Shown: positions 27,091 to 36,307 of the stretch, piece by piece
How positions within the stretch are numbered: the first letter of the stretch is position 1
Layout: every line of letters begins with the position of its first letter
Source of the DNA: an uncultured Pelagibacteraceae bacterium
GTDB taxonomy: Bacteria > Pseudomonadota > Alphaproteobacteria > Pelagibacterales > Pelagibacteraceae
Direction: 5' to 3'
Length of the DNA: 64,000 nucleotides
Assembly (NCBI GenBank): GCA_902517865.1
Contig: CABYDT010000004.1
Span: forward strand, 62,001 to 126,000
Position numbers and translations under genes: made by a program
The notes under the pieces: generated by a model
Seen by the model: only the letters and a program-made list of their open reading frames with translations
Told to the model about the DNA's origin: nothing
The model's database searches: none

Positions 27091-28527
27091 CTAAGAAATT
27101 TTGAACTTTGTATATTTTGGAACTAAATAATCAAAAATGCCTAATGATCCACCTTCTCTACCAAATCCTGACTCTTTTACGCCACCAAAAGGAATTTCTG
27201 CAGATGCTAGCATCATATCATTAACGCCGACCATTCCAACTTCAAGTTTCTCAGAAGCGATATGTGCATTTTGCAATGATGAAGTAAAAACATATCCTGC
27301 TAATCCAAAATTAGTATTATTTGCTATCTCGTAAGCATCATTTGGATCCTTAAACTTAATTATTGGAGCAACTGGCCCAAAAGGTTCTACTGTCATGATA
27401 TCTGCTTTACTAGATACATTATTTAAAACTGTAGGCTCATAAAAGAAACCTTTATTAAATTTTTTGCTTTGAGATCCTCCTGTTAAAACTTTTGCTCCCT
27501 TAACTTTTGCATCTTCCACTAATTCAATAATATGCTCTAGACCTCTTTTATTTGCAAGCGGACCTACATTCGTATCTTTGTCCAACCCATTTCCAAGTTT
27601 TAACCCTTTGGTATTTTTTGTGAAAATTTCACAAAATTTTTCATAAGAATTTTCCTGAACAAAAAAACGTGTTGGAGATATACATACTTGACCGGCATTC
27701 CTAAATTTAAAATTTGAGCATGTAACAGCAGCTTCATCAATATTTGCATCATCAAAGATTAAAACTGGCGCATGTCCTCCTAGTTCCATTGAAACTTTTT
27801 TAATTCCCTCTGCCGCTAATTTAAGAATTTGTTTTCCAACTTCTACAGATCCTGTTAATGAAACTTTTTTTATTATAGGTGAATCTAAAAGATATTTTGA
27901 TATAAAAGATGATTTTCCTGTCACAAAATTTACAACTCCATTAGGTAATCCTGCTTTTTTACAAGCCTCTATCATATGCATACATGTTCCGGGTGTTTCG
28001 CTAGCTGGCTTTAAAATAACACTGCAACCTGCTGCAATTGATGCAGCAACTTTTCTAGCTGGTAACAAAATTGGAAAGTTCCATGCACTAAAAGCTGCTA
28101 CAACTCCAACTGGCTCATATCTAACTTGCAACCTAACATCACTTGATCTTGACTCTATTAGTTGTCCATAAATTCGTTTTGTCTCTTCTGCAAACCAATC
28201 AAATTGCTCTGCAGAAGCCAATGTTTCGCCTCTAGATTCTGCAAGTGGTTTGCCTGTTTCTAATGTCATGGTGTTTGCAATTGTATCAACGTTTTCCCTT
28301 ATATTATCTGCAATTTTTTTGATTATTTTTGACCTCTCCCAAGGAGAAGTTTTTCTCCAGCTCTCCATTGATTTTTTTGCAGATTGTAAAGCTTGGTCAA
28401 GGTCTTTCTCTTTCGAGGATGGTATAGTACCTAACAATTCCTCGTTACATGGATTAACAACACTAATTTTTTCTTTTGTGTTGTTCGACCATTTCCCATC
28501 TATAAAATTTCCTAAATTTTGATACAT
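27091..28527 (-). CDS. NAD(P)-dependent aldehyde dehydrogenase (succinate/2-oxoglutarate semialdehyde type)
   Basis: 478 residues, GabD/KGSADH-like. Signatures: AFSAWNFPILLPARKVA (about 142, Asn of the oxyanion hole), SLTGSVEVGKQIL (about 226), catalytic Glu in SMELGGHAPVLIFDDA (about 250) and catalytic Cys in FRNAGQVCISPTRFFV (about 284). C-terminal PFGGVKESGFGREGG is the usual semialdehyde dehydrogenase ending. Sits between a ThDP enzyme and the IlvD/Edd dehydratase (0-6 bp gaps), which supports oxidation of a semialdehyde such as 2-oxoglutarate semialdehyde in sugar-acid breakdown. Exact substrate is inferred from context. Confidence 0.87.
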   Translation of the reverse strand: MYQNLGNFIDGKWSNNTKEKISVVNPCNEELLGTIPSSKEKDLDQALQSAKKSMESWRKTSPWERSKIIKKIADNIRENVDTIANTMTLETGKPLAESRGETLASAEQFDWFAEETKRIYGQLIESRSSDVRLQVRYEPVGVVAAFSAWNFPILLPARKVAASIAAGCSVILKPASETPGTCMHMIEACKKAGLPNGVVNFVTGKSSFISKYLLDSPIIKKVSLTGSVEVGKQILKLAAEGIKKVSMELGGHAPVLIFDDANIDEAAVTCSNFKFRNAGQVCISPTRFFVQENSYEKFCEIFTKNTKGLKLGNGLDKDTNVGPLANKRGLEHIIELVEDAKVKGAKVLTGGSQSKKFNKGFFYEPTVLNNVSSKADIMTVEPFGPVAPIIKFKDPNDAYEIANNTNFGLAGYVFTSSLQNAHIASEKLEVGMVGVNDMMLASAEIPFGGVKESGFGREGGSLGIFDYLVPKYTKFKIS

Positions 28528-28533
28528 TTTAAT

Positions 28534-30414
28534 TTAAATTTTTTGCTTAGAATATTCTATTTGTACATCTTCGCACCAATTACCTACATTCCAAGATCCA
28601 TATGCACCCATTCCTCCAAGCTCATCGGTGCCACTATATACTGGCACATGTATTACAGATAAACCATTAAAATTAAAAGCCTCTTTCAATATTTTTTGTA
28701 ATTCTTTAATTGAGTAACCTCCAAAAAACCCTTTTACTCCCTTAACAGACTCTGCCATTTTTACATAATCGACTTCAACACTGTCATTAGTTTTAAATTC
28801 CTTGTCGTATTGTGCATATTGTAAACCTGTAATCGCAGACATTCTTCTATTATCAAATATTACAATCATACCTTTAAGTTTAATATGAACAGCATCGATT
28901 AATACCTGAGGATTCATCATAAAAGATCCATCACCTGTAAAACTAATTGGGTATCTTGGTTTATTAGCTATTGCAGATGCTAAAATGGCGCTCGGTGAAA
29001 AACCCATATATGAAGCTCCTGTATCTGTATAAGTTTGAAAAGGATTTTTGTCTTCTGCAATTTGAAATCCATTTGCCTGCACATCTCCAGCGTCAAAAAA
29101 TTTAACGCAATTGTTAGAATTTGAGAAATCAATAACGGTTTTGATAGCTGCAGGTTGCGTCAATACCGATTTTTTAAAAGCATCATCTTTTAATGTTTCG
29201 TTTTTATAAATTCTAGATTTAAATTCTGTCCACTCCTTTTTCTTACTCACGCAAGTTTCTATCCAATCATTTTTAGTATTAGATTTTTTAATTTTATTAT
29301 TTTGCAAAGAGTCATTAATTTGATTTAAAATATTTCCAATGTCACCATTTAATCCCAAAGTATTATTATAATGCATCATATCTGAAAGATCTGCATTGAT
29401 ATTAATTACAGCTTCTGCTTTTGGATATCCAATGCCTGAACAATCGGATTGACAAACTGATCTTGATCCAATTGATATGAGTAGGTTAGCATTTTGCATT
29501 GCGTAATTTCCTGAAATTGATCCTTTGCTACCACCAACGTGCATATTGTTTTTATGTTCATCACTTAAAACTCCCAGAGATCCAGGTGCAAGAACAACAG
29601 GAACATTTAAAATTTCTGAAAATCTCGTAAGTTCCTTAGAAAAATTTCTAGAGCCGCCTCCTGCCTTAATTACAATTTTATTAAATTTATTTATGGAATT
29701 TTCAAATTCTTTTATTTTGTCTTCACTTAATTTATTATGATTTTCTAATTTATCTTTTCCTGGCAAAGTGTCTAAGTTTAAATTTTTAATTATTTTCGGC
29801 TGTGTATTTATTGGCAACATAAAATAAAAAGGGCCGGCTTTATAGGGGTGTTTAGTTTTTAAATACCCTTTTCTTAATCCATCTCTTATTGACTCGGGTG
29901 TATGAAATACATGAGACTCTGACATTAATGCAGTAATTTTTCCATACAAATCTTGTTCGCGTTTAGGAATCTGCTGCATGTTATATCCTTCGCCATGTGT
30001 TGTTTCATCACCATAAATATGATAAACGCCAACACCATTGGATGATGAAGCTAATGATCCAGCCATTGCTTGAAGTGCACCAGGTCCTATTGAGGTAACT
30101 ACTGCAGGTATTTCATTATATTGCCAGCTCAGTGCAGTTGCGGCATGTGTCATTTCAATCTCATTTCTAAAATTGAAAGTTTTAGTTACACCGAATTTTT
30201 CATAAATTCTTAAAATTTCAGCAAAGTCTGTAGAGCCATGGCCAAAAATTGCGAAATATTTTTTTACATTTTGTTTTAATAACCCTAAAATAATTCCCTC
30301 TGATAAAGTGACATCTACATTTCGAGGTAGCAATTTCTTATCAATACAATCTAAAATGTTTCCATTATTTTTTGCTAAAATTGATGCCCTTTGTTCTATA
30401 GCTTTTAGATTCAT
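28534..30414 (-). CDS. Thiamine-diphosphate-dependent enzyme, acetolactate synthase/IolD-like
   Basis: 626 residues with three ThDP-enzyme domains. Catalytic Glu in FRNEIEMTHAATALS (about 103), Pyr domain TSIGPGALQAMAGS, central domain about 240-380 (VVLAPGSLGVLSDEH), PP domain with SFTGDGSFMMNPQVL (about 493) and diphosphate-binding Asn in FDNRRMSAITGLQY. Extra N-terminal length and the HIYGDETTHGEGYNMQQIP insert resemble IolD (trihydroxycyclohexanedione hydrolase) and related decarboxylases more than biosynthetic IlvB. ATGA overlap with tctA. Likely a carboligase, decarboxylase or ring-diketone hydrolase in the operon's pathway. Reaction undetermined. Confidence 0.78.
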   Translation of the reverse strand: MNLKAIEQRASILAKNNGNILDCIDKKLLPRNVDVTLSEGIILGLLKQNVKKYFAIFGHGSTDFAEILRIYEKFGVTKTFNFRNEIEMTHAATALSWQYNEIPAVVTSIGPGALQAMAGSLASSSNGVGVYHIYGDETTHGEGYNMQQIPKREQDLYGKITALMSESHVFHTPESIRDGLRKGYLKTKHPYKAGPFYFMLPINTQPKIIKNLNLDTLPGKDKLENHNKLSEDKIKEFENSINKFNKIVIKAGGGSRNFSKELTRFSEILNVPVVLAPGSLGVLSDEHKNNMHVGGSKGSISGNYAMQNANLLISIGSRSVCQSDCSGIGYPKAEAVININADLSDMMHYNNTLGLNGDIGNILNQINDSLQNNKIKKSNTKNDWIETCVSKKKEWTEFKSRIYKNETLKDDAFKKSVLTQPAAIKTVIDFSNSNNCVKFFDAGDVQANGFQIAEDKNPFQTYTDTGASYMGFSPSAILASAIANKPRYPISFTGDGSFMMNPQVLIDAVHIKLKGMIVIFDNRRMSAITGLQYAQYDKEFKTNDSVEVDYVKMAESVKGVKGFFGGYSIKELQKILKEAFNFNGLSVIHVPVYSGTDELGGMGAYGSWNVGNWCEDVQIEYSKQKI

Positions 30415-31937
30415 GCTTGATTAACCTCTTTTAATTTTTTTTGATTTCTGACATCTATTACTCTTTTTCTAACTTGAAGAGCAATTGTTAAAATTATTAA
30501 CATGAAGAATAACACACAAACTATAGAACCAAAAAAAATAGAAGGATCTCCTGCTGACAATGACATAGCTGTGCGATATTCTTGCTCAATAGTTCTACCA
30601 AGCACTAAACCAAGAACAATTGGTGTTACTGGCAGTCTAATTCTATTAAAAAAATAACCTATTAAACCCATAATAATCATTACATTTACATCTAAAAAAG
30701 AGTTTCTTATTGCATAAGAGCCGACAACAACCATTATAAGTATTCCAACTGCTAAATGGTGCGGTTTAACCCTTAATATTTTAACAATATGTTTGATAAA
30801 ATTTACCTGGAATAAAAATACAACTATATAAGCTAATAATATTGCTAGATATATAGAGTATACTTGAGGTGCATTTTCTATGAATAACATTGGTCCAGGA
30901 ACTAAGCCATGTATCAAGAGACCACCAAGAATAATAGCAGTTGCAGGGTCTCCAGGTATGCCAAGTGAAAGTAAAGGAACCATTGCGCCTCCAGTGACTG
31001 CATTATTTGCTGTCTCAGGAGCTATCACTCCTCCTAAATGTCCTTTTCCATAAAGTTCTTTTTCTTTTAAATCTTTTTCAGAATTTTTAGCATGAGAATA
31101 TGCTAAAAAGGCAGCAATTGGACCACCTGATCCAGGTATAGCACCTATAGATGTACCTAATCCTACACACCTAAGCATTAAATTGAAATATTTTTTTAAT
31201 AAAGCAAAACTTGGTAATTTTGTTTTTACTACATCAATATCATAATTTTTTTGATCCTCATCACAAATTCTGCTGTTAAAAACTTCAAGTATATGTGGGA
31301 CTGCAAATAATCCTATCATTGCTACAAGCAAGTTTACTCCTTGTAACATTTGAACATTTCCAAAAGTAAATCTTTGGACGCCCTCAATTTCATCGGTTCC
31401 TATTGTCATCAACATCAGTCCAAGCAACCCTGCAACAAGGCCTCTAAATAATGATTTTTCAGCTAATCCACAAATTGTAGAAAATCCAAAAAGCACTAAC
31501 ATAAATATTTCCGCTGGACCAAATTTAATCGCAAACTTTGATATAAAATCTACCATAACTATCATTAAAGATAGACTGATAAGACCTCCGATTGTGGAAA
31601 CGATTACAGCCGTACCTAATGCAATACTTGCATCACCTTTCTTTGATAGAGAATATCCATCTGAGACCGTTGCAGCAGCTGATGGTGTCCCTGGTATTCC
31701 TATCAAAATTGCTGAAATAGAACCACCTGTCATTCCACCTATATAAGTTGCTAACAAGAGAGAAATTCCTGTAACTGGTTGCATTGTAAAAGTAAAAGGT
31801 AACATCAAAGCAAGTGCCATAGAATAAGTTAATCCAGGTATTGCGCCAAAAATAATTCCAGCAAATGATCCGATACAAATAGCAATAAATACTTCGTAAT
31901 TATTTATTAATCCTAAAGCTGTTATTAAATTTTCCAT
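30411..31937 (-). CDS. tctA: Tripartite tricarboxylate transporter, large permease TctA
   Basis: 508 residues, about 10-12 transmembrane helices in two homologous halves. Diagnostic motifs are FGAIPGLTYSMALALMLPF (about 31-49) and SIGAIPGSGGPIAAFLAYSHAK (centred near 265; key residues Gly-Ala-Ile-Pro-Gly), plus GIPGTPSAAATVSDGYSLSK and SLGIPGDPATAIILGG. Works with TctB and periplasmic TctC to import carboxylates using an ion gradient. Starts directly after the tctB stop and shares an ATGA overlap with the ThDP enzyme gene. Confidence 0.93.
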   Translation of the reverse strand: MENLITALGLINNYEVFIAICIGSFAGIIFGAIPGLTYSMALALMLPFTFTMQPVTGISLLLATYIGGMTGGSISAILIGIPGTPSAAATVSDGYSLSKKGDASIALGTAVIVSTIGGLISLSLMIVMVDFISKFAIKFGPAEIFMLVLFGFSTICGLAEKSLFRGLVAGLLGLMLMTIGTDEIEGVQRFTFGNVQMLQGVNLLVAMIGLFAVPHILEVFNSRICDEDQKNYDIDVVKTKLPSFALLKKYFNLMLRCVGLGTSIGAIPGSGGPIAAFLAYSHAKNSEKDLKEKELYGKGHLGGVIAPETANNAVTGGAMVPLLSLGIPGDPATAIILGGLLIHGLVPGPMLFIENAPQVYSIYLAILLAYIVVFLFQVNFIKHIVKILRVKPHHLAVGILIMVVVGSYAIRNSFLDVNVMIIMGLIGYFFNRIRLPVTPIVLGLVLGRTIEQEYRTAMSLSAGDPSIFFGSIVCVLFFMLIILTIALQVRKRVIDVRNQKKLKEVNQA

Positions 31938-32414
31938 TTATATTATCTGTATTAATGTTCCTCTTGGTAAACTTGATTTTAATAAAATTATAAAAATAAA
32001 ATAAATTAAAGCTGTCATTAAAATTGGAAATGCAAAGTTTAATTTCCAATTCTTTTCTTTTAGCAAAAATCTTGTAATAAAATAAATAACAATTGGTGTT
32101 GATAATATGAAGCCAAATAACTCTAATACATAAGCATAGATTAAAAATAATATAACACAGATAATTATATTTCTAATTTCATTTTTTTTTAATGGCTCCA
32201 CACTTTGTTTTGGTCTGAACCCTAATTTATATTGATACAAAAAAACTAAACCTAAAATTGACATACATATTCCTAAAAAAAATGGAATAGTACGAGGGGT
32301 ATTCGCGTATTCTCCAAGATCACCCTCTATTTGAAAAAAAACTAATATTAACCAAATAATGGAAAAAGCAAGAACACCCAACCCTAAGTATAAGTAGAAC
32401 TTGCTTTTTTCCAT
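31938..32414 (-). CDS. tctB: Tripartite tricarboxylate transporter, small permease TctB
   Basis: About 158 residues, four hydrophobic helices (residues about 8-27, 40-58, 80-105, 115-150), the size and topology of TctB. Motif ANTPRTIPFFLGICM after helix 1 is typical. A GTG at 32426 is in frame four codons earlier. Neither start has a clear Shine-Dalgarno, and ATG 32414 is chosen because helix 1 begins soon after it. Directly abuts tctA and follows tctC by a short gap, confirming the transporter set. Confidence 0.82.
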   Translation of the reverse strand: MEKSKFYLYLGLGVLAFSIIWLILVFFQIEGDLGEYANTPRTIPFFLGICMSILGLVFLYQYKLGFRPKQSVEPLKKNEIRNIIICVILFLIYAYVLELFGFILSTPIVIYFITRFLLKEKNWKLNFAFPILMTALIYFIFIILLKSSLPRGTLIQII

Positions 32415-32431
32415 AACGAAATACACTTGTT

Positions 32432-33391
32432 TTATTTTTTAGCTAAACCAAGTTTATTCATTAGCTTTTTGATTTTTTTATCGTCTTTAGCGATTTTCTT
32501 ACCAAAATCTTTAGCATTTAAGTAATTAATCGTAAAACCGATTTTTTTAGATGCAGCTTTAAACTCAGAGCTGTTTGCATACGCTGCAGCAGCTTTTTCA
32601 AGAGCTTTAATTTGAGCTTTTGGAGTTCCTTTTTTTGCAGCTAAGCCTCTCCACATAACAACATCAACTTTTTTATATCCAAGTTCTTGCATGGTTGGGA
32701 TATTTGAGTCTGATGGTATTCTGTTTGGACTAGTTACTGCTAACATCTTTAATTGACCAGCTTTATGAAAAGATCTGAACTGACCTGGCCACTGTACAGC
32801 AGCGTCAATTCTTCCCGCTAGTAACTCAGCAGGTGCCTTACCTTTTCCATATGGAATATATGTAACCTTTCCACCAAGTGCATCAAAAACAATTGCTGAT
32901 GTTAAATGAGTGAAAGAGCCTTTACCACTAATTCCAACTTTTAGTTTACCAGGATTTTTTTTAACATATGCTGCAAGTTCTTTTACAGAGTTAAAAGTAC
33001 CTGATTTAACTGCCAAAACTGGGACTTCAGTAGTCATCGCTGATATAGGTTCAAAAGCTTTGTAATTAAACTTTGTTTTCCCTTTATAGTGTGAGGTGCT
33101 TACAGAGTTTGAATTCCAAACTATGTCGTGACCTGAAGCAGGCCTTGATTGGATATACTTATATCCTACTGCTCCTCCACCGCCAGTTCTAGATACTGGT
33201 ACAACTGTGCCTCCAAGGTTTTTTTCCAAACCTTTTGCAACAAGTTGTCCAACGCTTTTAGCTGTTCCACCAAACAAAATTGTCATTTCGACAGTTTTTT
33301 CAGGAAACTTAGCAAAAGCATGAGTTGAGATAGTCATAGCAAATAAAGAAATACCTGCTATTAAACTACCTATTTTTTTTACTATTTTCAT
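32432..33391 (-). CDS. tctC: Tripartite tricarboxylate transporter, substrate-binding protein TctC
   Basis: Periplasmic receptor of the Bug/TctC family, about 319 residues. Signal peptide MKIVKKIGSLIAGISLFAM, cleavage near THAFA, then FPEKTVEMTILFGGTAKSVGQ, the family's first ligand loop. VSRTGGGGAVGYKYI and GISGKGSFTHLTS follow the usual pattern. GGGGGC lies 5-9 bases before ATG 33391, so this start is preferred over an in-frame start at 33415. Unlike dctPQM here, no hairpin separates it from the permeases. Likely ligand a carboxylate or sugar acid. Confidence 0.9.
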   Translation of the reverse strand: MKIVKKIGSLIAGISLFAMTISTHAFAKFPEKTVEMTILFGGTAKSVGQLVAKGLEKNLGGTVVPVSRTGGGGAVGYKYIQSRPASGHDIVWNSNSVSTSHYKGKTKFNYKAFEPISAMTTEVPVLAVKSGTFNSVKELAAYVKKNPGKLKVGISGKGSFTHLTSAIVFDALGGKVTYIPYGKGKAPAELLAGRIDAAVQWPGQFRSFHKAGQLKMLAVTSPNRIPSDSNIPTMQELGYKKVDVVMWRGLAAKKGTPKAQIKALEKAAAAYANSSEFKAASKKIGFTINYLNAKDFGKKIAKDDKKIKKLMNKLGLAKK

Positions 33392-33419
33392 TTTGCCCCC
33401 TTTTATTAGTGCCAATAAA

Positions 33420-34439
33420 TCAATTTAACGATTTATTTAGCGACTTCCTTTGTTTTTCTCTAAGCGCACTTAATATTTTTTCAGGTGTTGCAGGTAATGA
33501 TTTTATTCTAACACCTACGGCATCATAAATTGCATTCATGATTGCAGGTGCTGTTGGAACCATTGCAGGCTCACCTATACCTTTTGCGCCTAAAGGACTA
33601 AGAGGATCTGGATCCTCTACAATTTTTGTTTTAACTTTTGGAACATCAAGAGAAGTTGGTAAAATATATTTAGCTAAATTGCCAGATGATGTTTTTCCAT
33701 TATCCAACTCAAAATTTTCCATTAATGCTTGACCTACAGCTTGAACAACGCCACCTTCTACTTGTCCTTCAACTCCTTTAGGATTGATTGCTCTTCCAAC
33801 ATCGTGACAAGCCCAGATACCTAATAATTGTACTTCACCTGTAGCTGTGTCCACTTCAACTTCAGCAACTTGACCACCAAATACATACGCTTGCCAAGGT
33901 TTTCCTGAACCGTCCTCGGGGTGTAGCCCAGTATGATGGGAAGTGTAATTTTCGCCACCTACCGGCACTACCCCATATTTTTTTTTGCAGATTTTTATTG
34001 CTTCACTCATTGGAATTCGGTAATTAGTTCCTTCACTCCAAATTTCACCATCGTGAGCTTTTAATGTTTGAATATCTACATTCCATTCCTTGGCTATTTG
34101 CGCAAATAATTTATTTTTTGCTTGTCTACAAGCTAATGCAACTGCATTACCTATCATGTAAGTTTGTCTTGTAGCGCCTGCGTGTGCAGCTTCAGGACTC
34201 CTAGATGTATCATTTTCACCAATCATTACATTTTCTGGTTTAACACCAAGCTCTTCAGCAGCGACTTGAGCTAAAACAGTTAATATACCCTCACCTATTT
34301 CGGTTACTCCTGTAACAATTTTGGCAGTTCCACCGTCATCAATCTCAGCCCATGCGCCTGCTTGATCCATTGCTGCAGTTCTAGCTATACCGTACCATGC
34401 AGCTGCCATACCTCGACCACGTTTTTTTGTTAAACTCAT
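33420..34439 (-). CDS. Molybdopterin-binding C-terminal half of a xanthine dehydrogenase-type oxidoreductase
   Basis: 339 residues corresponding to the last third of a normal large (Mo) subunit. Starts MSLTKKRGRGMAAAWYGI, the point where the second Mo-binding domain begins in intact homologues, and contains HAGATRQTY and the catalytic Glu in GAKGIGEPAMVPTAP (about 290). The preceding gene supplies the first half. They overlap by 4 bp (ATGA), and the upstream frame of this gene is closed by an adjacent TAA, so it is an independently initiated chain. Together with the FAD gene it should form one oxidising complex acting on an aldehyde, aldose or heterocycle. Confidence 0.85.
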   Translation of the reverse strand: MSLTKKRGRGMAAAWYGIARTAAMDQAGAWAEIDDGGTAKIVTGVTEIGEGILTVLAQVAAEELGVKPENVMIGENDTSRSPEAAHAGATRQTYMIGNAVALACRQAKNKLFAQIAKEWNVDIQTLKAHDGEIWSEGTNYRIPMSEAIKICKKKYGVVPVGGENYTSHHTGLHPEDGSGKPWQAYVFGGQVAEVEVDTATGEVQLLGIWACHDVGRAINPKGVEGQVEGGVVQAVGQALMENFELDNGKTSSGNLAKYILPTSLDVPKVKTKIVEDPDPLSPLGAKGIGEPAMVPTAPAIMNAIYDAVGVRIKSLPATPEKILSALREKQRKSLNKSLN

Positions 34440-36307
34440 TTACTTACTCTGCTCCTGTTTGTTTCAAGTCTAGCTCCTAAAGTGCAGGATTCTCTATTGT
34501 CTGAACTATTTAAATCTTTTCTTTCTTCTCCTCTGTGATTTGAAGATCCTTTATCCCATTTACATAATTTTTCTAATTCGTCCAAAACGTTATTTATACT
34601 TGCAGAATTAAGTTTTTGTTTTGTATGTGTCAGATCTCCTTTTTTAAAAGCATTAACTCGTCTAATCTCAAAAGGATCAAGATTTAATTTTTCTGATGCT
34701 AAATCCATCATTGATTCAGTTGCAAATTCTGTTTGTAATGCTCCAAAACTTCTAAAAGCCCCACTTGGTGTGTTATTTGTGTAAACCCCAATTGTATCCA
34801 TTTTTAAATTTTCAATGTGATACGGCCCTGCACCAAGAATAGCTGCTTTTCTCATTACTCCCTCTGTTGAACAACCATAAGCGCCACCATCGGATAATGT
34901 TTTAATCTCTACTGCAGTTATTTTTCCATTGTTAAGCAATCCCATTTTATAATGAGTTTTTGTTGGGTGTCTTTTTGCGGTTGAAACAATATCTTCTTCT
35001 CGTGACATTACATATTTGATAGGTAAACGAGTTTTCATTGCTAATAAAGCTAACATTCCCTGATAAATCATATCCTCTTTGCCTCCAAATCCTCCTCCAA
35101 CTGGTGACATAATAAATCGAACTTTATGAATTGGTAAATTCATTATCTTTGCCATCATATGACGATGATGAGTAATGTTCTGGCTAGGTGATACAATTGT
35201 TAGCACACCGTCTTGGTCTACGTAAGAAATTCCTGCCATTGGTTCGAGATATGCATGATCAACTGGTTGAGTGGAAAAGTCATCTTCAATAATCACATCC
35301 GCTTTAGCAAAACCTTCATCAATATTTCCTTTTCTGATAGGAATATGTTTTACTACATTTGTTTTGTAGTCTTCATGAATTAAAATTTTATTTTTTAAAG
35401 CTTCCTCTGACTTAAATAAACACGGTAAATCTTCATATATAATTTTAATTTTACTTAGTGCCTCCTTGGCAATTTCAACACTTTCAGCAGCAACAGCAAC
35501 AATAGCTTCGCCAACATATCTCACTTTGTTTTTAGCTAAAACAGGCTGATCTTCGACAAAAACACCAAAATTATCAATTCCAGGAACATCATCTGATGTA
35601 ACAGCTGTAACAACCCCTTTTAACTTTAAAGCTTTGGATAAATCTATTTTTTTAATCTTTGCATGAGGTCTGTCACTTCTAAGAACTTGCATGTGTAGCA
35701 TATTCTGCATTTTCATGTCAGCAGCGTACTTCAAATTTCCAGTAACTTTGCTTGGTGCATCAATCCTTTTAACATTTGCACCAATAAAAGAGTTTTCTGG
35801 TTTATAATATTTATCAAATACGTTTTTATTTTGTTTTTTATTTATTACATCTCTAGCAATTTCTACTGCTTCAAAAATCTTTTGATAACCAGTGCATCTA
35901 CATATATTGCCACCCATCTCTTCTTTTATTTCTTCTAATGATGATTTCGGATTATTTCTAAGAGTAGATGTGGCTGCCATCACCATTCCTGGTATACAAA
36001 ATCCACATTGACTTGCTCCAGTTAAACAGAATGCTTTTTGTACTTCTGACATTTTATCTGGAGTTCCTAATGACTCAACTGTTTCAATTTTCGAACCATT
36101 TACTTTAGCTACCGGCATTAAGCAACTTTTTATAAGTTTGCCATTAACAAATACTGAACAGGTACCGCATTCGCCAGCTCCGCACCCTTCCTTGGTACCA
36201 GTAAGATCCAAATCTTCTCTCAAAAAATCCAATAATCTATAATGAGATTTAGTACTTCTCTTAATATTTTTACCATTGATTGATAAGTTTAATTTAATTT
36301 CTGACAT
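34436..36307 (-). CDS. Fused [2Fe-2S] subunit and N-terminal half of the molybdenum subunit, xanthine dehydrogenase family
   Basis: About 623 residues. Residues 1-160 are the two-domain Fe-S subunit: GCGAGECGTCSVFVNGKLIKSC for the plant-type cluster (key Cys spacing CxxxxCxxC) and QCGFCIPGM with ICRCTGY for the second. Residues about 175 onward are the large-subunit start (VKRIDAPSKVTGNLKYAAD, VRYVGEAIVAVAAE, GGGFGGKEDMIYQG, GAFRSFGALQ). It ends in a charged, dissimilar tail (HRGEERKDLNSSDN and so on). ATG 36307 with AAGGA 8 bases upstream is preferred to a TTG at 36325. Small-large fusion with a C-terminal split is unusual. Confidence 0.85.
   Translation of the reverse strand: MSEIKLNLSINGKNIKRSTKSHYRLLDFLREDLDLTGTKEGCGAGECGTCSVFVNGKLIKSCLMPVAKVNGSKIETVESLGTPDKMSEVQKAFCLTGASQCGFCIPGMVMAATSTLRNNPKSSLEEIKEEMGGNICRCTGYQKIFEAVEIARDVINKKQNKNVFDKYYKPENSFIGANVKRIDAPSKVTGNLKYAADMKMQNMLHMQVLRSDRPHAKIKKIDLSKALKLKGVVTAVTSDDVPGIDNFGVFVEDQPVLAKNKVRYVGEAIVAVAAESVEIAKEALSKIKIIYEDLPCLFKSEEALKNKILIHEDYKTNVVKHIPIRKGNIDEGFAKADVIIEDDFSTQPVDHAYLEPMAGISYVDQDGVLTIVSPSQNITHHRHMMAKIMNLPIHKVRFIMSPVGGGFGGKEDMIYQGMLALLAMKTRLPIKYVMSREEDIVSTAKRHPTKTHYKMGLLNNGKITAVEIKTLSDGGAYGCSTEGVMRKAAILGAGPYHIENLKMDTIGVYTNNTPSGAFRSFGALQTEFATESMMDLASEKLNLDPFEIRRVNAFKKGDLTHTKQKLNSASINNVLDELEKLCKWDKGSSNHRGEERKDLNSSDNRESCTLGARLETNRSRVSK

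Noticed and set aside
33420-34560. Simple one-base frameshift in the molybdenum subunit
   Set aside because: The second chain's frame has a TAA immediately before its ATG and a TGA slightly further upstream, so one indel would not yield a clean fused product.
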